A stretch of DNA of 64,000 nt from Cryptomeria japonica (Eukaryota; Streptophyta; Pinopsida; Cupressales; Cupressaceae), in contig NC_081408.1 of NCBI RefSeq assembly GCF_030272615.1, positions 611,015,673 to 611,079,672 on the forward strand, given 5' to 3'. The position numbers and the translations under genes were made by a program. The first letter of the stretch is position 1. Every line of letters begins with the position of its first letter. The notes below the pieces were generated by a model. The model saw only the letters and a list, made by a program, of their open reading frames with translations. It was not told where the DNA came from and did no database searches. Of this stretch, positions 34,519-45,090 are shown piece after piece.

Positions 34519-34905
34519 ATCCTATCAGACATTTATCATTTCTTTGTTGAATCTCTCCTTGATCATGATGACAACATTGAGGACACATACCATCTCCCCA
34601 ATGTCAACTCACATCAAGATGCACATTCTTTTGGTTTGAATTCTCTTGTTCTCTCTTTGCCACTGCATGCTACTATCTCGACACATCTTGAACCATATAT
34701 GAATAGATCTCACACTTCAGTGTTCATTGTTATTGAATCTTGTATGGTAGAGTTGTCTTTCAACATTAGATTGGAGAAATATGAGTATTTTTTAGAACCA
34801 TTCATCTTGATTCCTTCATATATTTCTGCACAATCATATCTTCATGCCTTTAGACTATCAGTTTCTATATTCAAAGACCGTGTACATGTATGTTTATCCA
34901 TTTGA
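34519..34905 (+). CDS. Gag-like protein of the LTR element, 3' part
   Basis: This continues the frame of 23,120-23,668 once transposon B and one TATC are removed: ...TDERDI joins ILSDIYHFFVESLLDHDD. It stays open for about 128 codons to a TGA at 34,903. No motif is recognised. The fit of the frame supports the insertion borders rather than any function. Confidence 0.55.
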   Translation: MLSDIYHFFVESLLDHDDNIEDTYHLPNVNSHQDAHSFGLNSLVLSLPLHATISTHLEPYMNRSHTSVFIVIESCMVELSFNIRLEKYEYFLEPFILIPSYISAQSYLHAFRLSVSIFKDRVHVCLSI

Positions 34906-35152
34906 GCAGTCCAAAATATGTACAACTGCATCTCGTGCAATGGTTTATGCAACTCTAATACAATGTTATTGTAGTGTGGATTCATTTGCAGTTCTGCAAT
35001 TCTTTATTGGTAGTTGTAGCTTTCTTCTTTAGTTTGAATAAATGGTTAGGAGTTTTCCTCACTTGGGTTTTCTCTATTCCTCTTTGTAATTGGGTTCCTG
35101 ATCATAGCTTTGTTGATGGGACTCATATCTCTTTATTCAACTAGCTACACTT

Positions 35153-35161
35153 AAGGGGGGG
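35153..35161 (+). other. Polypurine tract
   Basis: AAGGGGGGG directly precedes the TG of the 3' LTR, the expected position of the plus-strand primer of an LTR element. Confidence 0.85.
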
Positions 35162-35440
35162 TGTTAGTGTAGAATATTCTTACTAGAATATTCCTTTAGA
35201 TAAGTTTGCTAGTTGTTAAGAGATAGGATTATGGTTGCTTAGTCGTGCAATCTTGGATAGAGTTTTTTAATCTTGCATAAAGCTAAAACCCTATTTTTTA
35301 GTTGATTGTTGCCATTTTAGATGGATTTTCTCATACTTTATATATTGTACTCATTTTTAAGTCAATCAAACAGAATGATTATGTACTTTGCAGCTCTACC
35401 AGTATTCTTGGTTTTTCCAGGTTTAACAAATATTTTTACA
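35162..35440 (+). repeat. 3' LTR
   Basis: Starts TGTTAGTGTAGAAT and ends TATTTTTACA, like the 5' LTR at 22,581. It is about 40 bp shorter because of a deletion after ACTCATTTTTAAGT. After two bases a 16-base near copy of the sequence that precedes the 5' LTR follows. Confidence 0.85.
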
Positions 35441-35649
35441 TCCATCTATATCTCAATTCTATATTATTTATAGCATATATAAAGAATTAACTAAGTAAAA
35501 CATATAAACCATTTAAATTCAATTGACTTTAATATTATCATTCTTCCCCATAATAACTATTGAGAAGTAGTTAAATGTCTTAATATATTCTGAAAGTATC
35601 TACTATTTAATCCTACATTATACAATATGCGAAGTACATTTAACTCCAT

Positions 35650-36340
35650 ATCTAGTTAAATTCAAGATTTGATTCCATGGAGCTTCTTCCAGAGATCTGA
35701 TCCCATAGAGCTTCTCTGGAATCCAACGCAAAGGGCGAAGAATAACAAACTAGCATGCCACTTGAACTACGGCAACAATGGGCATAACCATAAGAGTGCA
35801 AGATCGACATCTCTCAGCAAGACATCGAGATAGTGGCCAGCTGGAATAAACAGGTATTGTTTTCCTGCTAGTGACATTGCTCTTATCCCTAAAGGAAGAA
35901 AGCACACCATAACCCACACAAGCACAGCCAACCACAAACACTTTGATGCCACAACCAGATGTATTGCTGCGCCAAATGTTATTGATAATGATACCAGTGC
36001 TATATATAACGCTTCCAAACTGACCTGAGTCATGAACGGATCTTCAACTTGGGTAACAAAATATGCAAAATTAAGGAGGATTGAAGAACCAATGGAAAAA
36101 CAAAAAGCCAGCGTGTCAAATATCACAAACACCTTGAAGAGAAAAGTGTTCATTAATAGAGGATAGAGGGATTCCTTGACCTTGTTCTTGAGTGTCAATA
36201 CCTCCTGGCAATGTGAAAACAACAGCAAAAGCAACTGTTGCAATTAGGGCTGCACTTACAATGACCTCTGGTTTCCACACTATTTTTTTGGCCTTAGTTG
36301 TTGAAGTCGTATCAGTTGATGGGGTGGTTGCAGAACTAGA
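35650..36340 (-). pseudogene. PGG-domain exon of a second ankyrin locus, frameshifted
   Basis: On the minus strand it reads IVSAALIATVAFAVVFTLPG, with the PGG motif near 36,210. A frame change follows, then FKVFVIFDTLAFCFS, SILLNFAYF, ALYIALVSLSITFGAA and CLWLAVLVWVMVCFLPLG. A second frame change near 35,800 leads to RSCTLMVMPIVAVVQV and an eroded C-terminus. Two frame breaks make a working protein unlikely. The matching ankyrin exon lies 7 kb upstream on the same strand (43,220-43,944), and a full-length LINE sits in the intron between them. Confidence 0.8.
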
Positions 36341-36832
36341 ATTTGATGGTCACCTTTATCTGTCATATGAATTTTTTATGATGGTTTAGTCATTTCAATG
36401 TCTTTCATTTGATGTATTAAGAGAAATATTAAGTGTCAAAAAATATAAAAGTAGAAGACTGAAGCCACACCAAAATGCAATGCACATCTTTCTTGGAAGA
36501 AATGAAAATCATTGTCTTAATGAAAAAATAATGATAAATTAGTAATATATGCAAAAATCTTAAATTTACTAAATAAGTTTCTAATTTATTATATATTAAC
36601 TTTAAATGATAATCAATTAATAATTACTAATTTAGTAATAATAAACATTAAAATTATATATATTATGACAAGTTTCTATAACAATCTTATTAAATATATT
36701 TAAGAAATTAAATTGACTAAGTTTCTAAATTCATAAATAAAAAATAGAATATATTGTAAAAATTCATATTAAAATATTTTATCAATTATATTCTATCATT
36801 TCAAATATGACAAGTTTCTAAATTCATATGAA
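36341..36832. other. Intron remainder without gene
   Basis: AT-rich. The first 75 bp (GAATTTGATGGTCACC...) resemble 43,345-43,425, so a short block is repeated on both sides of the LINE. Otherwise nothing is seen. Confidence 0.5.
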
Positions 36833-36846
36833 AAAATAGAACTATT
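36833..36846. repeat. LINE target-site duplication, 3' copy
   Basis: AAAATAGAACTATT here is identical to 42,796-42,809. The two copies flank the LINE exactly. Confidence 0.85.
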
Positions 36847-37029
36847 TTTTTATATTAATTATAGATTAGTCAAAAAAGGTAAGAAACAGTACGAAGAGTT
36901 CACAAGAAGACACCAACTCCGGAGGCAAGCCTCACACGGAGAGAGAGTCACAACCAAAAAGGACCGAGTATAAAAAAAAATATTACATACGGAAACACAA
37001 TTTACATAGGATCGGTAAACTGTAAGGAA

Positions 37030-40000
37030 TTAATGAGGTAAATCCTCAAACTGCTCAACCCAAGCAGTCCATCCAAGAGGCCCTTCCATCCAAGCGATGC
37101 TTTTGTTGGCTTGTATCTGAGCAATCATTTTTATCTGATCATCAGTCGCATTTTTATTTTTGGTAATCTCCTTGTGCAGTTTTTTCACTGTTTTGTTGAA
37201 GAGTGCCATGTTGTTCATGTGTCTACGGTAGTCGTACCCGTCCTTCATTTCAAACACGAACATTGTTGAGTGTCCCATTTTGAGGATTCTGCTAAGTTTT
37301 CCTCTTTCGAACATCATTGTGATATAAACCTGCGAAGAAATTTTAAGAAGTGTGAGTTTTAAGTACAACTCAGTAAGAGATCTATGCACACCTTGAAATC
37401 TTTCTTCGTTTCTACATTTCCAAAGCTACCAAAGAATGTTAGAGGAGATAATGAACCATAACATATTAGCATCATTTTTAAGACCATGTATATATCCAGT
37501 AGCAATTTCAAATACATCAATGTATTTAGGGTAAGTAATTCCACATAAGGCCCAAATCTTTTTTGCAAATTTACATTCAAGGAATATGTGTCTAATAGAT
37601 TCAGGTTTATTACAAATATAACAGAGATCATTAGACATCAAGTACCTGTTTATGGGGAGTCTGTTATTCATCAGAAGCCATTTAAAACATCTGATCTTGG
37701 GATCAATAGGATATTTCCAGATTCTATTAAAGATTTTACTCCAATCCATCATCTCCAGATCAGTATACCACAAGTTATTCACATGTTTTATAATATCAGG
37801 GTTATAATTCAAGTAGTTATATATATTTTTAGCTTTGACTTTATAAAGTAAGGTACCATCAGTGCACTTGCTATTGCTGTATCTATGTGAGTCAATGAAA
37901 CATCTGGAAGGGATATTCGAGCAAGCTCTAGTTAACATGCAGTAAGTTTTTTTATGAGCTGCCGGAAGATTGTACTTATTTTTTAACTCTTCCCAACTGA
38001 CCAGGCAGTCATTTTCAAATAAATCAATGAATGTGGAAATTCCTGCTTCATTCCAGAATTTAGCCGAGCAGCCTTGAGTCAGGGCAAGAGGCTTTCCTTG
38101 ATGGTACAGATTCCACCATATGGATCTCTCACCATGAAGAAGGTTGTCCGTGTGGAAGGAGTTATCAGAGATACAGTGTCTCGAGGACTCCCAAGCTTTC
38201 CATATGGTTTTAAAGACAGCAGAACCATGAACAAATGTTGGTAATTTTCCAAATAAAATATCAGCAAATGGTAATTTTTTCCAAGATTTAGCTTTTTTTG
38301 GGTATCCCCTCAAAATGTTGTTTTTGACAAGCACTTTCCAGGGAACATCACCTTCCACACAGTGAGAGACCCATTTGGTGGCAAGTGCAATACCCTGGAG
38401 CCTGAGGTCTTTCAGTCCAAGACCTCCATATTTTTTATCAGTGCAGCACCATTCCCATTTAACCGCGTGATGCTTTTTGTTTCCTTTACCGTCAGACCAA
38501 AGGAAGTTCCTTATGGTCTTCTGGATTTCCAATATTTGGTAGTTGTTAAACATCCAAGCTGAAGCGTAATATATGTTGTATGAAGATAGTATTTTTTGAC
38601 ATACTTGAAGTCTTCCAGCAAGAGACAATGAACGGTTGTACCAATTATTAAGTTTTTTGGTAATTTTGGTCTTAACCCAAATCCACATATCCTTAATAGA
38701 AGGATCAACAGCAAAAGGGATACCCAGATATTTGACAATATAGTTGGGGCCCCCCCATTGGTATCCATATTTCAATAGCCAACCCGGAGGTTGCTCATTC
38801 CAGCCAAGACAAATGCATTTGGCTTGCGAGAGCCTAGCACTTGAAATCTTGTAGAAAATTTCTAGCTTTTTGGTAAGATAACTAAAGTTATTATCATCCA
38901 TTTTGACAAATAAACTAGTATCATCAGCGAATTGGCAGATGTTCAATTCTTCATTGTTAGGTAATGTGATGCCTTTGACAGCCGGGGATATAGTATTGTC
39001 AGTAAGAATATAAGATAAGGCTTCTGAGGCTATAACAAAGAGAGCAGGGGCAAGAGGACATCCCTGCCTGATAGATCGGGTCAGAGGAAAAGGATCAGAT
39101 AGGGATCCATTAATTTCAACTTGAGCCATAGCATCTTTCAGAAGGATCTTTATGTAGTTACAGAAGATGATAGGGAAACCAAAAGCCTTGAGCATAACAT
39201 CGATGAAACTCCATTCAATTCTATCATATGCTTTCTCAAAGTCTAAGAGAAATGTAGCAGCATTCTGATTGGAAGACTTAGCCCAATGCATTGCTTCCCA
39301 GCTGGTTATGAGATTTTCCAAGATATACCTACCTTTAATGAATCCAGTCTGAGTGGATCCAACAAATTTAGGCAATATGCTTTCCAATCTGCGAGCTAAT
39401 ACTTTGGCAAGTATTTTGTAAGAGACATTCAATAAGGTAATTGGTCTCCAATTTTTTATATTTGTCTTGTCTCCCTCTTTAGGGATGAGCTTGATAATAC
39501 CTCTGTTGATAATACTGCCCAAAGAACCTTTATTAAAGGCTTCATTATAAAGGTCAAGGAGCTCCGAGCTTATCCATCCAATATTTGCTTGATAAAACTC
39601 AGCCGGGATCCCGTCAGGACCAGGAGTTTTATCTTTCTTAAGAGAAGAGATAGCATTAATAAGTTCTTGTTTAGTTATATTTTGGCCAAGAATGTTTGAA
39701 TCGGTCTGTGATAGTTTTTTGGGGATAATGGAACAAATTGTGTTCCTGAGAGCAGAGGATTCTTTGTTATCCTCTGAAGTAAATAAAGTACAGTAATAAT
39801 TAGAAAAGGTTTTCTTAATATCATTAGGATCAACTAACTCCTTGTTATCAACATAAATGCTAGTAATGTTTTCGTTGATATGTTTTTGTTTTAGGTAGTT
39901 AAAAAAGAATTTGGAGCCTTTATCTCTGAATTGAAGCCAATGTGCCCTGCATCTTAATTTGGCACCATTGACAAGTTTTTGTTGATATAAGTGAAGGTGA

Positions 40001-41061
40001 TCCCTAGCGGCCGAAACAATAGGTATCAGATTGTGATTGGAAGGGTTATTCTGCAAAAGAGTTTCAGCATAATTCAGCTTATCAGCGAGATTCTTCTCAG
40101 CCATTCTATAATTCTTGGCCTCTTTTTTTCCAAGAGTTTGAAGTAGGGCTTTCCAGGCCAGCATATTTTTTTGCCATCTATCACAGCATGAAAGGGTCGG
40201 GTATCCATTCTTGTTGACCGAACTAATGAGTTGGATAGCAATCAAGATGTCATCATCTTTTAGCAGAGAGGTATTGAGGATGTATCTGGTGTTACCATTT
40301 CGAGGAGTTTGAGGATTACCAGTGAGTTGGATACTGGCAGATATGGGATGATGATCAGAGAGGGCCGTCGGATGAACTGAAACAACATTTCCAAATTTGT
40401 CAGGGACAAAAGAGAAACTATTCGATTGAGCATAGAATCGATCAAGTCTAGCATATATGCGGGAGGAGCCTTGCTGAAAATTACACCATGTGTATCTAAT
40501 AGTAGGAGAGTTATTACCATTGTTTTTAATAGGATCGAAGAGTTTTTTACAATGGATCATATTATTCCAAGGATCAATTTCAGCCGGCTTCTAGTTAAAG
40601 GGTCTGCCACCTGATTTATCAATTGGTGCTTCAACCATGTTGAAGTCACCTCCCACAATCCATGGGATATCAGGAAGGGACTTTAACCAAATCCAAACCT
40701 TAGCCCTCTCCATAGGGTCATTAGGTGCATATACAGAACAGATACCAAAGGATACATTATTGATACAGATAGATACCCATACAGCACTATTACATGGTGA
40801 TCTACCTTTATCAATAATGTATTTGGCCCATTTCGGATTGATAAGCAGAGCAGTGCCACCCCTACCTTTTGAGTGAGTTGTACAAATTTTTAGGGAGTCT
40901 TTCCAAATAATGTCAAGACTACAATCAAGCATGAAATCAACTGCTTTGAGTTCTTGTAACATAATGAAGTCTTTGTTCTTAATGGTGTCAACAAAATGCT
41001 TAACAATATATTTCCTATTCGGGGATTCAAGTCCCCTTACATTCCATGAGATAAAATTCAT
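37030..41061 (-). pseudogene. LINE ORF2: endonuclease-reverse transcriptase with two in-frame TAG codons
   Basis: A single frame of 1,344 codons, interrupted only by TAG at 40,591-40,593 and TAG near 37,426. The N-terminal part is an APE-type endonuclease (MNFISWNVRGLE, MLQELK, SVYAPN, GGDFNMVE). The reverse transcriptase follows with KDKTPGPDGIPAEFY, LNVSYKILAKVLARRL, DFEKAYDRIEW, IRQGCPLAPALF and the FADD catalytic motif near residue 711 (38,920-38,931). The C-terminus has the zinc-binding CYICNKPESIRHIFLEC stretch. The protein nicks the target and reverse-transcribes the LINE RNA. The start overlaps the ORF1 stop as ATGA. With the two stops this copy is probably inactive unless they are suppressed. 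Confidence 0.9.
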
Positions 41062-42644
41062 TCAAAATTGTTGTTAGTGGGGACGCCTATAAGTTCCATG
41101 GACCCCTCTGTCCTGTTAGAAATGTTTGGAGATGATAGTTCTTCAGTCCTGAACCCTCCAAGACTTTTGTTTTTTGAGCCCGACGGTCTACCCCTTCTCT
41201 TAGATCTGGGGAAGTCTTTCTGCCATTCTAAGTCATCCTCATCCGCTTCAGAGTTCTTAGAGCAGATATTCGCATTTTCAGACCTAAGCGTCAGAGCAGA
41301 CATATTATTATCTTTTGCGGGTTCGGTTGGTATAATTATCTTGTTAGTTTTAACGGCTAGCACTATTTCCAGATAATATCCTTCCTCAATTTCTTTGAAG
41401 GTTTTAGCTTCAGCGGGGGTAGGATTAATATCAACATGTGTGGGAGGATCATAGGTCGTAGGAGTCACGGGTGGAATATTAGCTTTGTTAGTTATATTAC
41501 CACGAGCTTCCGAGTTTTCAGTTTTTCTTCTCCTTTTCTTGTCTGATTTCTTTTTTACTTCCTGAAACCCATCTAACATATTAACATCTATAGTAGGTTC
41601 GGCTATTTTGGTAGATGTTTGTTCATTTATGAGTGTAACAGGTGTGGGAGAAAGCACAGGAGATACCACATCGGTATTAGCAGGAGGAGCTGTGTTTTTC
41701 TTGGTAGCTAATTCACCAGATTTAGGATTAGGGTTGGCCTCATTTTTTTTATTATTATTTTTATTGATAATGGGGCAATCACGGCGGAGATGTCCTTCTT
41801 TTTTACATAAAAAACAAGCATTCAGACCCCCAAGGATTTCCAGGGGACAAGAAATGACCTCTCCAAGAATGTTGATCTCAAGAGTCGAAGGTATTTCTAT
41901 ACCAGGTTTAATCGAAACTAAAGCCCTGGCATCCATGTGAGGAACTAACCTAGAAGATTCATCAAATCTAATGACTTTACCAAGTGGTTCGAGGAGTTGA
42001 GTAATAAAACGCCAGAGATATGGGGGCAAACTTTTGACAATGATCCATCTTGGTGCTGATAATGCAAGCACCTCTTCATGGATGGCTTCCGGAGTCCATG
42101 CCAACGCACGAAAGGTAGTATTACCAACATTCCAATATTGTCGTTTGAGAACAGCTTCCTGTGCTTCTGCCATTTTAAAGAATATGACAAATAAACCCTT
42201 CTGCAACTGTCTACAGAAGGATATGCTATGCCCTAATTTTAGATTCCAATAATTGTAAAACCAATGATCAAGAAACTTCCTAGCAGGGCATCTATCGATA
42301 TCAACAGCAGCAAAGAAAATGGTATAGTTTTTTAATCTGCTTTTTTCCTTCTCAATTTCCCCAAGCATTTCCGGATTAGGCGAAATGGAAAAAGACTTCA
42401 AAGTATCCATAGAACCCTTACCTGGTTCGGCGTTTTCATGTTGAAGCGAAAGACAGAACTTAGCCGAAGCCGCGATCGTGGTGTTAGCCACCGCTTCAGA
42501 GAAAGTTTTAGCAGATGAAAAAACATTATGTTTACCATTTTCGCTGTTAGTTGGTTTAGATGCAGGGGAGACTACGGATTCATTAATGGGCGTAATGGCA
42601 GGAGTAAAGACTTCCGCAGAAGGTAATAAAGGCGGTCCAGACAT
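41058..42644 (-). CDS. LINE ORF1: RNA-binding gag-like protein
   Basis: An intact frame of 528 residues. The N-terminal third is low-complexity. A DUF4283-like region follows (NYTIFFAAVDIDRCPARKF; GLFVIFFKMAEAQEAV; PRWIIVKSLPPYLWRF), then a perfect CCHC zinc knuckle CFLCKKEGHLRRDC near residue 280 and a Lys/Asn/Pro-rich tail. In plant L1-type elements this protein binds the element RNA into a particle with ORF2 protein. The chosen start is the first ATG after the leader. The stop TGA overlaps the ORF2 ATG by the four bases ATGA. Confidence 0.85.
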   Translation of the reverse strand: MSGPPLLPSAEVFTPAITPINESVVSPASKPTNSENGKHNVFSSAKTFSEAVANTTIAASAKFCLSLQHENAEPGKGSMDTLKSFSISPNPEMLGEIEKEKSRLKNYTIFFAAVDIDRCPARKFLDHWFYNYWNLKLGHSISFCRQLQKGLFVIFFKMAEAQEAVLKRQYWNVGNTTFRALAWTPEAIHEEVLALSAPRWIIVKSLPPYLWRFITQLLEPLGKVIRFDESSRLVPHMDARALVSIKPGIEIPSTLEINILGEVISCPLEILGGLNACFLCKKEGHLRRDCPIINKNNNKKNEANPNPKSGELATKKNTAPPANTDVVSPVLSPTPVTLINEQTSTKIAEPTIDVNMLDGFQEVKKKSDKKRRRKTENSEARGNITNKANIPPVTPTTYDPPTHVDINPTPAEAKTFKEIEEGYYLEIVLAVKTNKIIIPTEPAKDNNMSALTLRSENANICSKNSEADEDDLEWQKDFPRSKRRGRPSGSKNKSLGGFRTEELSSPNISNRTEGSMELIGVPTNNNFE

Positions 42645-42795
42645 ATTATAATTTTAAAACAACATATGCTAAAAGGAACGTGCACACCTGTAACATTGGG
42701 GGAGGAGCGTAGAAGATGTGGATGCCACGATGCACCGCATAGTCAGCCGCAGATCAGATCAATCATAATAAGTATCACTTCAATGAAAAGTTATC

Positions 42796-42809
42796 AAAAT
42801 AGAACTATT
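42796..42809. repeat. LINE target-site duplication, 5' copy
   Basis: AAAATAGAACTATT, identical to 36,833-36,846. Confidence 0.85.
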
Positions 42810-43219
42810 CTAAAAAAATCATATTAAAATATTATAAAATTAGAAACAACTACATCTTCTATATTCTAAATCCTTCCATTTCAAAATATTTTAAATAAAT
42901 TTTTATTTTTATAATAAACATTCTAAACTAATATATATATTATCTATTATATTTTTTTACGGTTTATTTATAATTTGAAGTGTCATGTGTATGGTTTTAA
43001 AAAAAAATAGTATGTCAATGCATACATTCTACTAATTTTTTAAGCTGTCAAATATGATTCAAAAGTGAAATAAATGTCTTTTAATCTGCAACAAGATCAG
43101 TGAGTTTTAAATTGAATCTTGAATAATAATAAACATTTCAAAATATAAATAATATAATAAAAAGTAATAATGAATATATTCTATTTTATAGCTACAAGTG
43201 GTTACCACAATTTAAGCAC
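42810..43219. other. Intron sequence without gene
   Basis: AT-rich DNA between the LINE and the ankyrin exon. Nothing further is seen. Confidence 0.5.
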
Positions 43220-43944
43220 CTATAATAAAGTTGTGGATCTTCATTCTCCTTTTCTTTTGCAATATCCAATGTCGTTCTTCCCTCCTTATAAATGCAATTA
43301 ATAATTCTTTGAGACGTTACCGATAATATTATACTTCTCACAAGTCTGAAATTTGACGGTCACCTCTGCCTGTTATTTGATTTTTTTATGACCGTTTAGT
43401 CATTATAATGCCTTTCATTTTACGTTAATATAAATTCTTTAACTTCACAGAATTAAGTTTTATTGTATTTAAATAATATAAAATTAGAAACAATTATATC
43501 TTAATCTGTCATATATTTATAATAAAAATTAAAAAATATATATATATAATATATATTACCTATTATAATTTTTTAAACCTGTGGAATTCCAGACCTGCTT
43601 CTCAGACCATATCCAACTCTCTCAAATGTTTGAGCTGCATTATCCATAGCCACATGCAAAGCATTTCTCTCATCGTTGTCTACCATTTCTATAAGCATCT
43701 CATCACTTTCTATAAGCATCTCTCCAATCTGGCGAATGCTTGTTCTGGTCTACCATGTAACAAGAAAGCTCATCACTTTCTATAAGCATCTCTCCAATCT
43801 GGTGAATTTTCTTGACATCTGGTAGAAAAAAGAAAACCAACACATTTGGAATCAACGCAGCCATATGCGCCAACGGAGTTCTCTGAAATTTATCTACTTG
43901 TGTGGCAAGCTCATGTTTGTCGCGTAAAAGGACCTCAATTAAAT
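43220..43944 (-). pseudogene. Ankyrin-repeat exon of the second locus, interrupted
   Basis: On the minus strand an acceptor GCTGTGCAG precedes 43,944. The exon reads DLIEVLLRDKHELATQVDKF, RTPLAHMAA, MLIESDELSCYMVDQNKHS and, after a duplicated segment that brings a stop, LIEMVDNDERNALHVAMDNA and FERVGYGLRSRSGIP. About 230 bp of unrelated sequence (43,345-43,570) then intervene. The ankyrin end RIINCIYKEGRTTLDIA and EDPQLYYR follows down to 43,220. The repeated segment is about 60 bp (TCATCACTTTCTATAAGC twice, near 43,705 and 43,770). Relic of the same gene family as 5,804 and 56,618. Confidence 0.8.
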
Positions 43945-44007
43945 CTGCACAGCTAAATATTGGGTTTGTTAACGAAAACAAAGACACCCAATCTCTTGCA
44001 TCCCTTA

Positions 44008-45090
44008 GTTATTCCTAGTCAATATTGGGAAGAGGTCTCCATGGAATTCATCACGAAATTACAAGATCTAAAGGTAAGAATGTCATCATGGGGTTGTGGA
44101 TCACCTCACTAAATAAATACATTTATTTGCACTATCACATCCATTTACAACAAGTATAATGGTAAAAAAAAGTTTTAATAATATAAAAAATACAAGGTAA
44201 AACTAATATTCTTACAATTAATTTTTGGGTGGATTAATTCTCACATCTAGGTATTCAATTGGCTCATATTACTTTATAACATCCTCAATTAGATGATAAA
44301 ACTAAAGTTGTTGATAAGTGTCTAAAACTAAAGTTGTTGATAAGTGTTTGGAAGGATATATACATTGTTTCACTTAGATAAGTAGTTTTTAATGGGTAGA
44401 TTGTCTACCACTAGCACAATGGTGGTATAATAATTATTTCATAGTTTATAAAAAAGATCTCCATTTATGGTACTATATGGATATCATCCTCCTTCCATCA
44501 CATCATCATTGAGGGTGTCACCAAGAGTTCAAGTCATGGAGGACCACATACTTCATCAACAACAAGTACATTTAGGACTCAAAGAGAACCTGACCATGAC
44601 ATGAAATTGAATAAAGTAGCAAGAAAACCAGAACCCTAGAGAAAGAAGCTTTGAAGTTGGGGAGTATTTTTTCTTGACATTGTAACCTTACAAGCAAATT
44701 TCATAAAAGAAACAAAAAAAAGAACAACTTTCTTCTAAAATATTATGACCTATAACAAATCATGCAAAAGATGGGCATTGTCCCTACAAGATTGAGTTGC
44801 CATCAACAACAAAGATATGTGCAATTTTAATGTTTCTTGTTTGAAGAAATTAATTGAGTGTAATATCAATACAAAAATAATACTACTAAAGCTCGACGAA
44901 GAAGGAAGAATCATATTTGAACCAAAGTTCATTCTTCAAAATACAAAAAAAATTTAAGGAGTAGAACACTCACCAATTATCTCATTCAATGTAAGAATTT
45001 ATCAATTGAAGATACCTAATGTGAAGATGAAGAGTTAATTTAGAAGCATCCACACTTGATTATCATTGAGGACAATGCTTCTTTGAAAAG
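44008..45090 (+). pseudogene. Ty3-like polyprotein end: integrase to chromodomain, decayed
   Basis: Reading through stops and shifts gives, in family order: YWEEVSMEFITKLQDLK (start of the integrase core), KVVDKCLEGYIHCFT and LPLAQWWYNNYF (integrase), PRERSFEVGEYFFL and PYKQIS (C-terminal integrase block), CPYKIELPST, and LDEEGRIIFEPKFIL just before a chromodomain. These are hallmarks of Ty3-type retrotransposons. A purine run GAAAAGGGGGGC follows at 45,077-45,090, probably the polypurine tract. The 5' part of the element is missing; the ankyrin exon relic lies immediately upstream. Confidence 0.8.

Larger units (their letters stand above)
22581..35440 (+). mobile_element. Non-autonomous Copia-like LTR element, split by transposon B
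   Basis: Two related LTRs face the same way (22,581-22,900 and 35,162-35,440), both TGTTAG...TTTTTACA. The first is followed at once by TGGTATCAGAGC, the usual Copia primer-binding site for initiator tRNA-Met, and the second is preceded by the polypurine run AAGGGGGGG. Without transposon B and one TATC copy the element is about 2.04 kb, with one open frame resembling a gag-type protein and no protease, integrase or reverse transcriptase. It would need enzymes from a related element. LTR drift and a deletion in the 3' LTR indicate it is not recent. Confidence 0.85.
36847..42795 (-). mobile_element. Full-length L1-type LINE, 5.95 kb
   Basis: Bounded by 14-bp direct repeats (AAAATAGAACTATT at 36,833-36,846 and 42,796-42,809). 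The minus strand carries a short 5' leader, ORF1 (42,644-41,058), ORF2 (41,061-37,030) and about 180 bp of 3' leader ending in a short A-rich tail. The domain order (DUF4283-like gag with one zinc knuckle; endonuclease, reverse transcriptase, zinc-binding C-terminus) is that of plant L1-type elements. It lies in the intron of the minus-strand ankyrin/PGG locus, in the same orientation. Only two in-frame stops and an intact ORF1 indicate a recent insertion. Confidence 0.9.
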
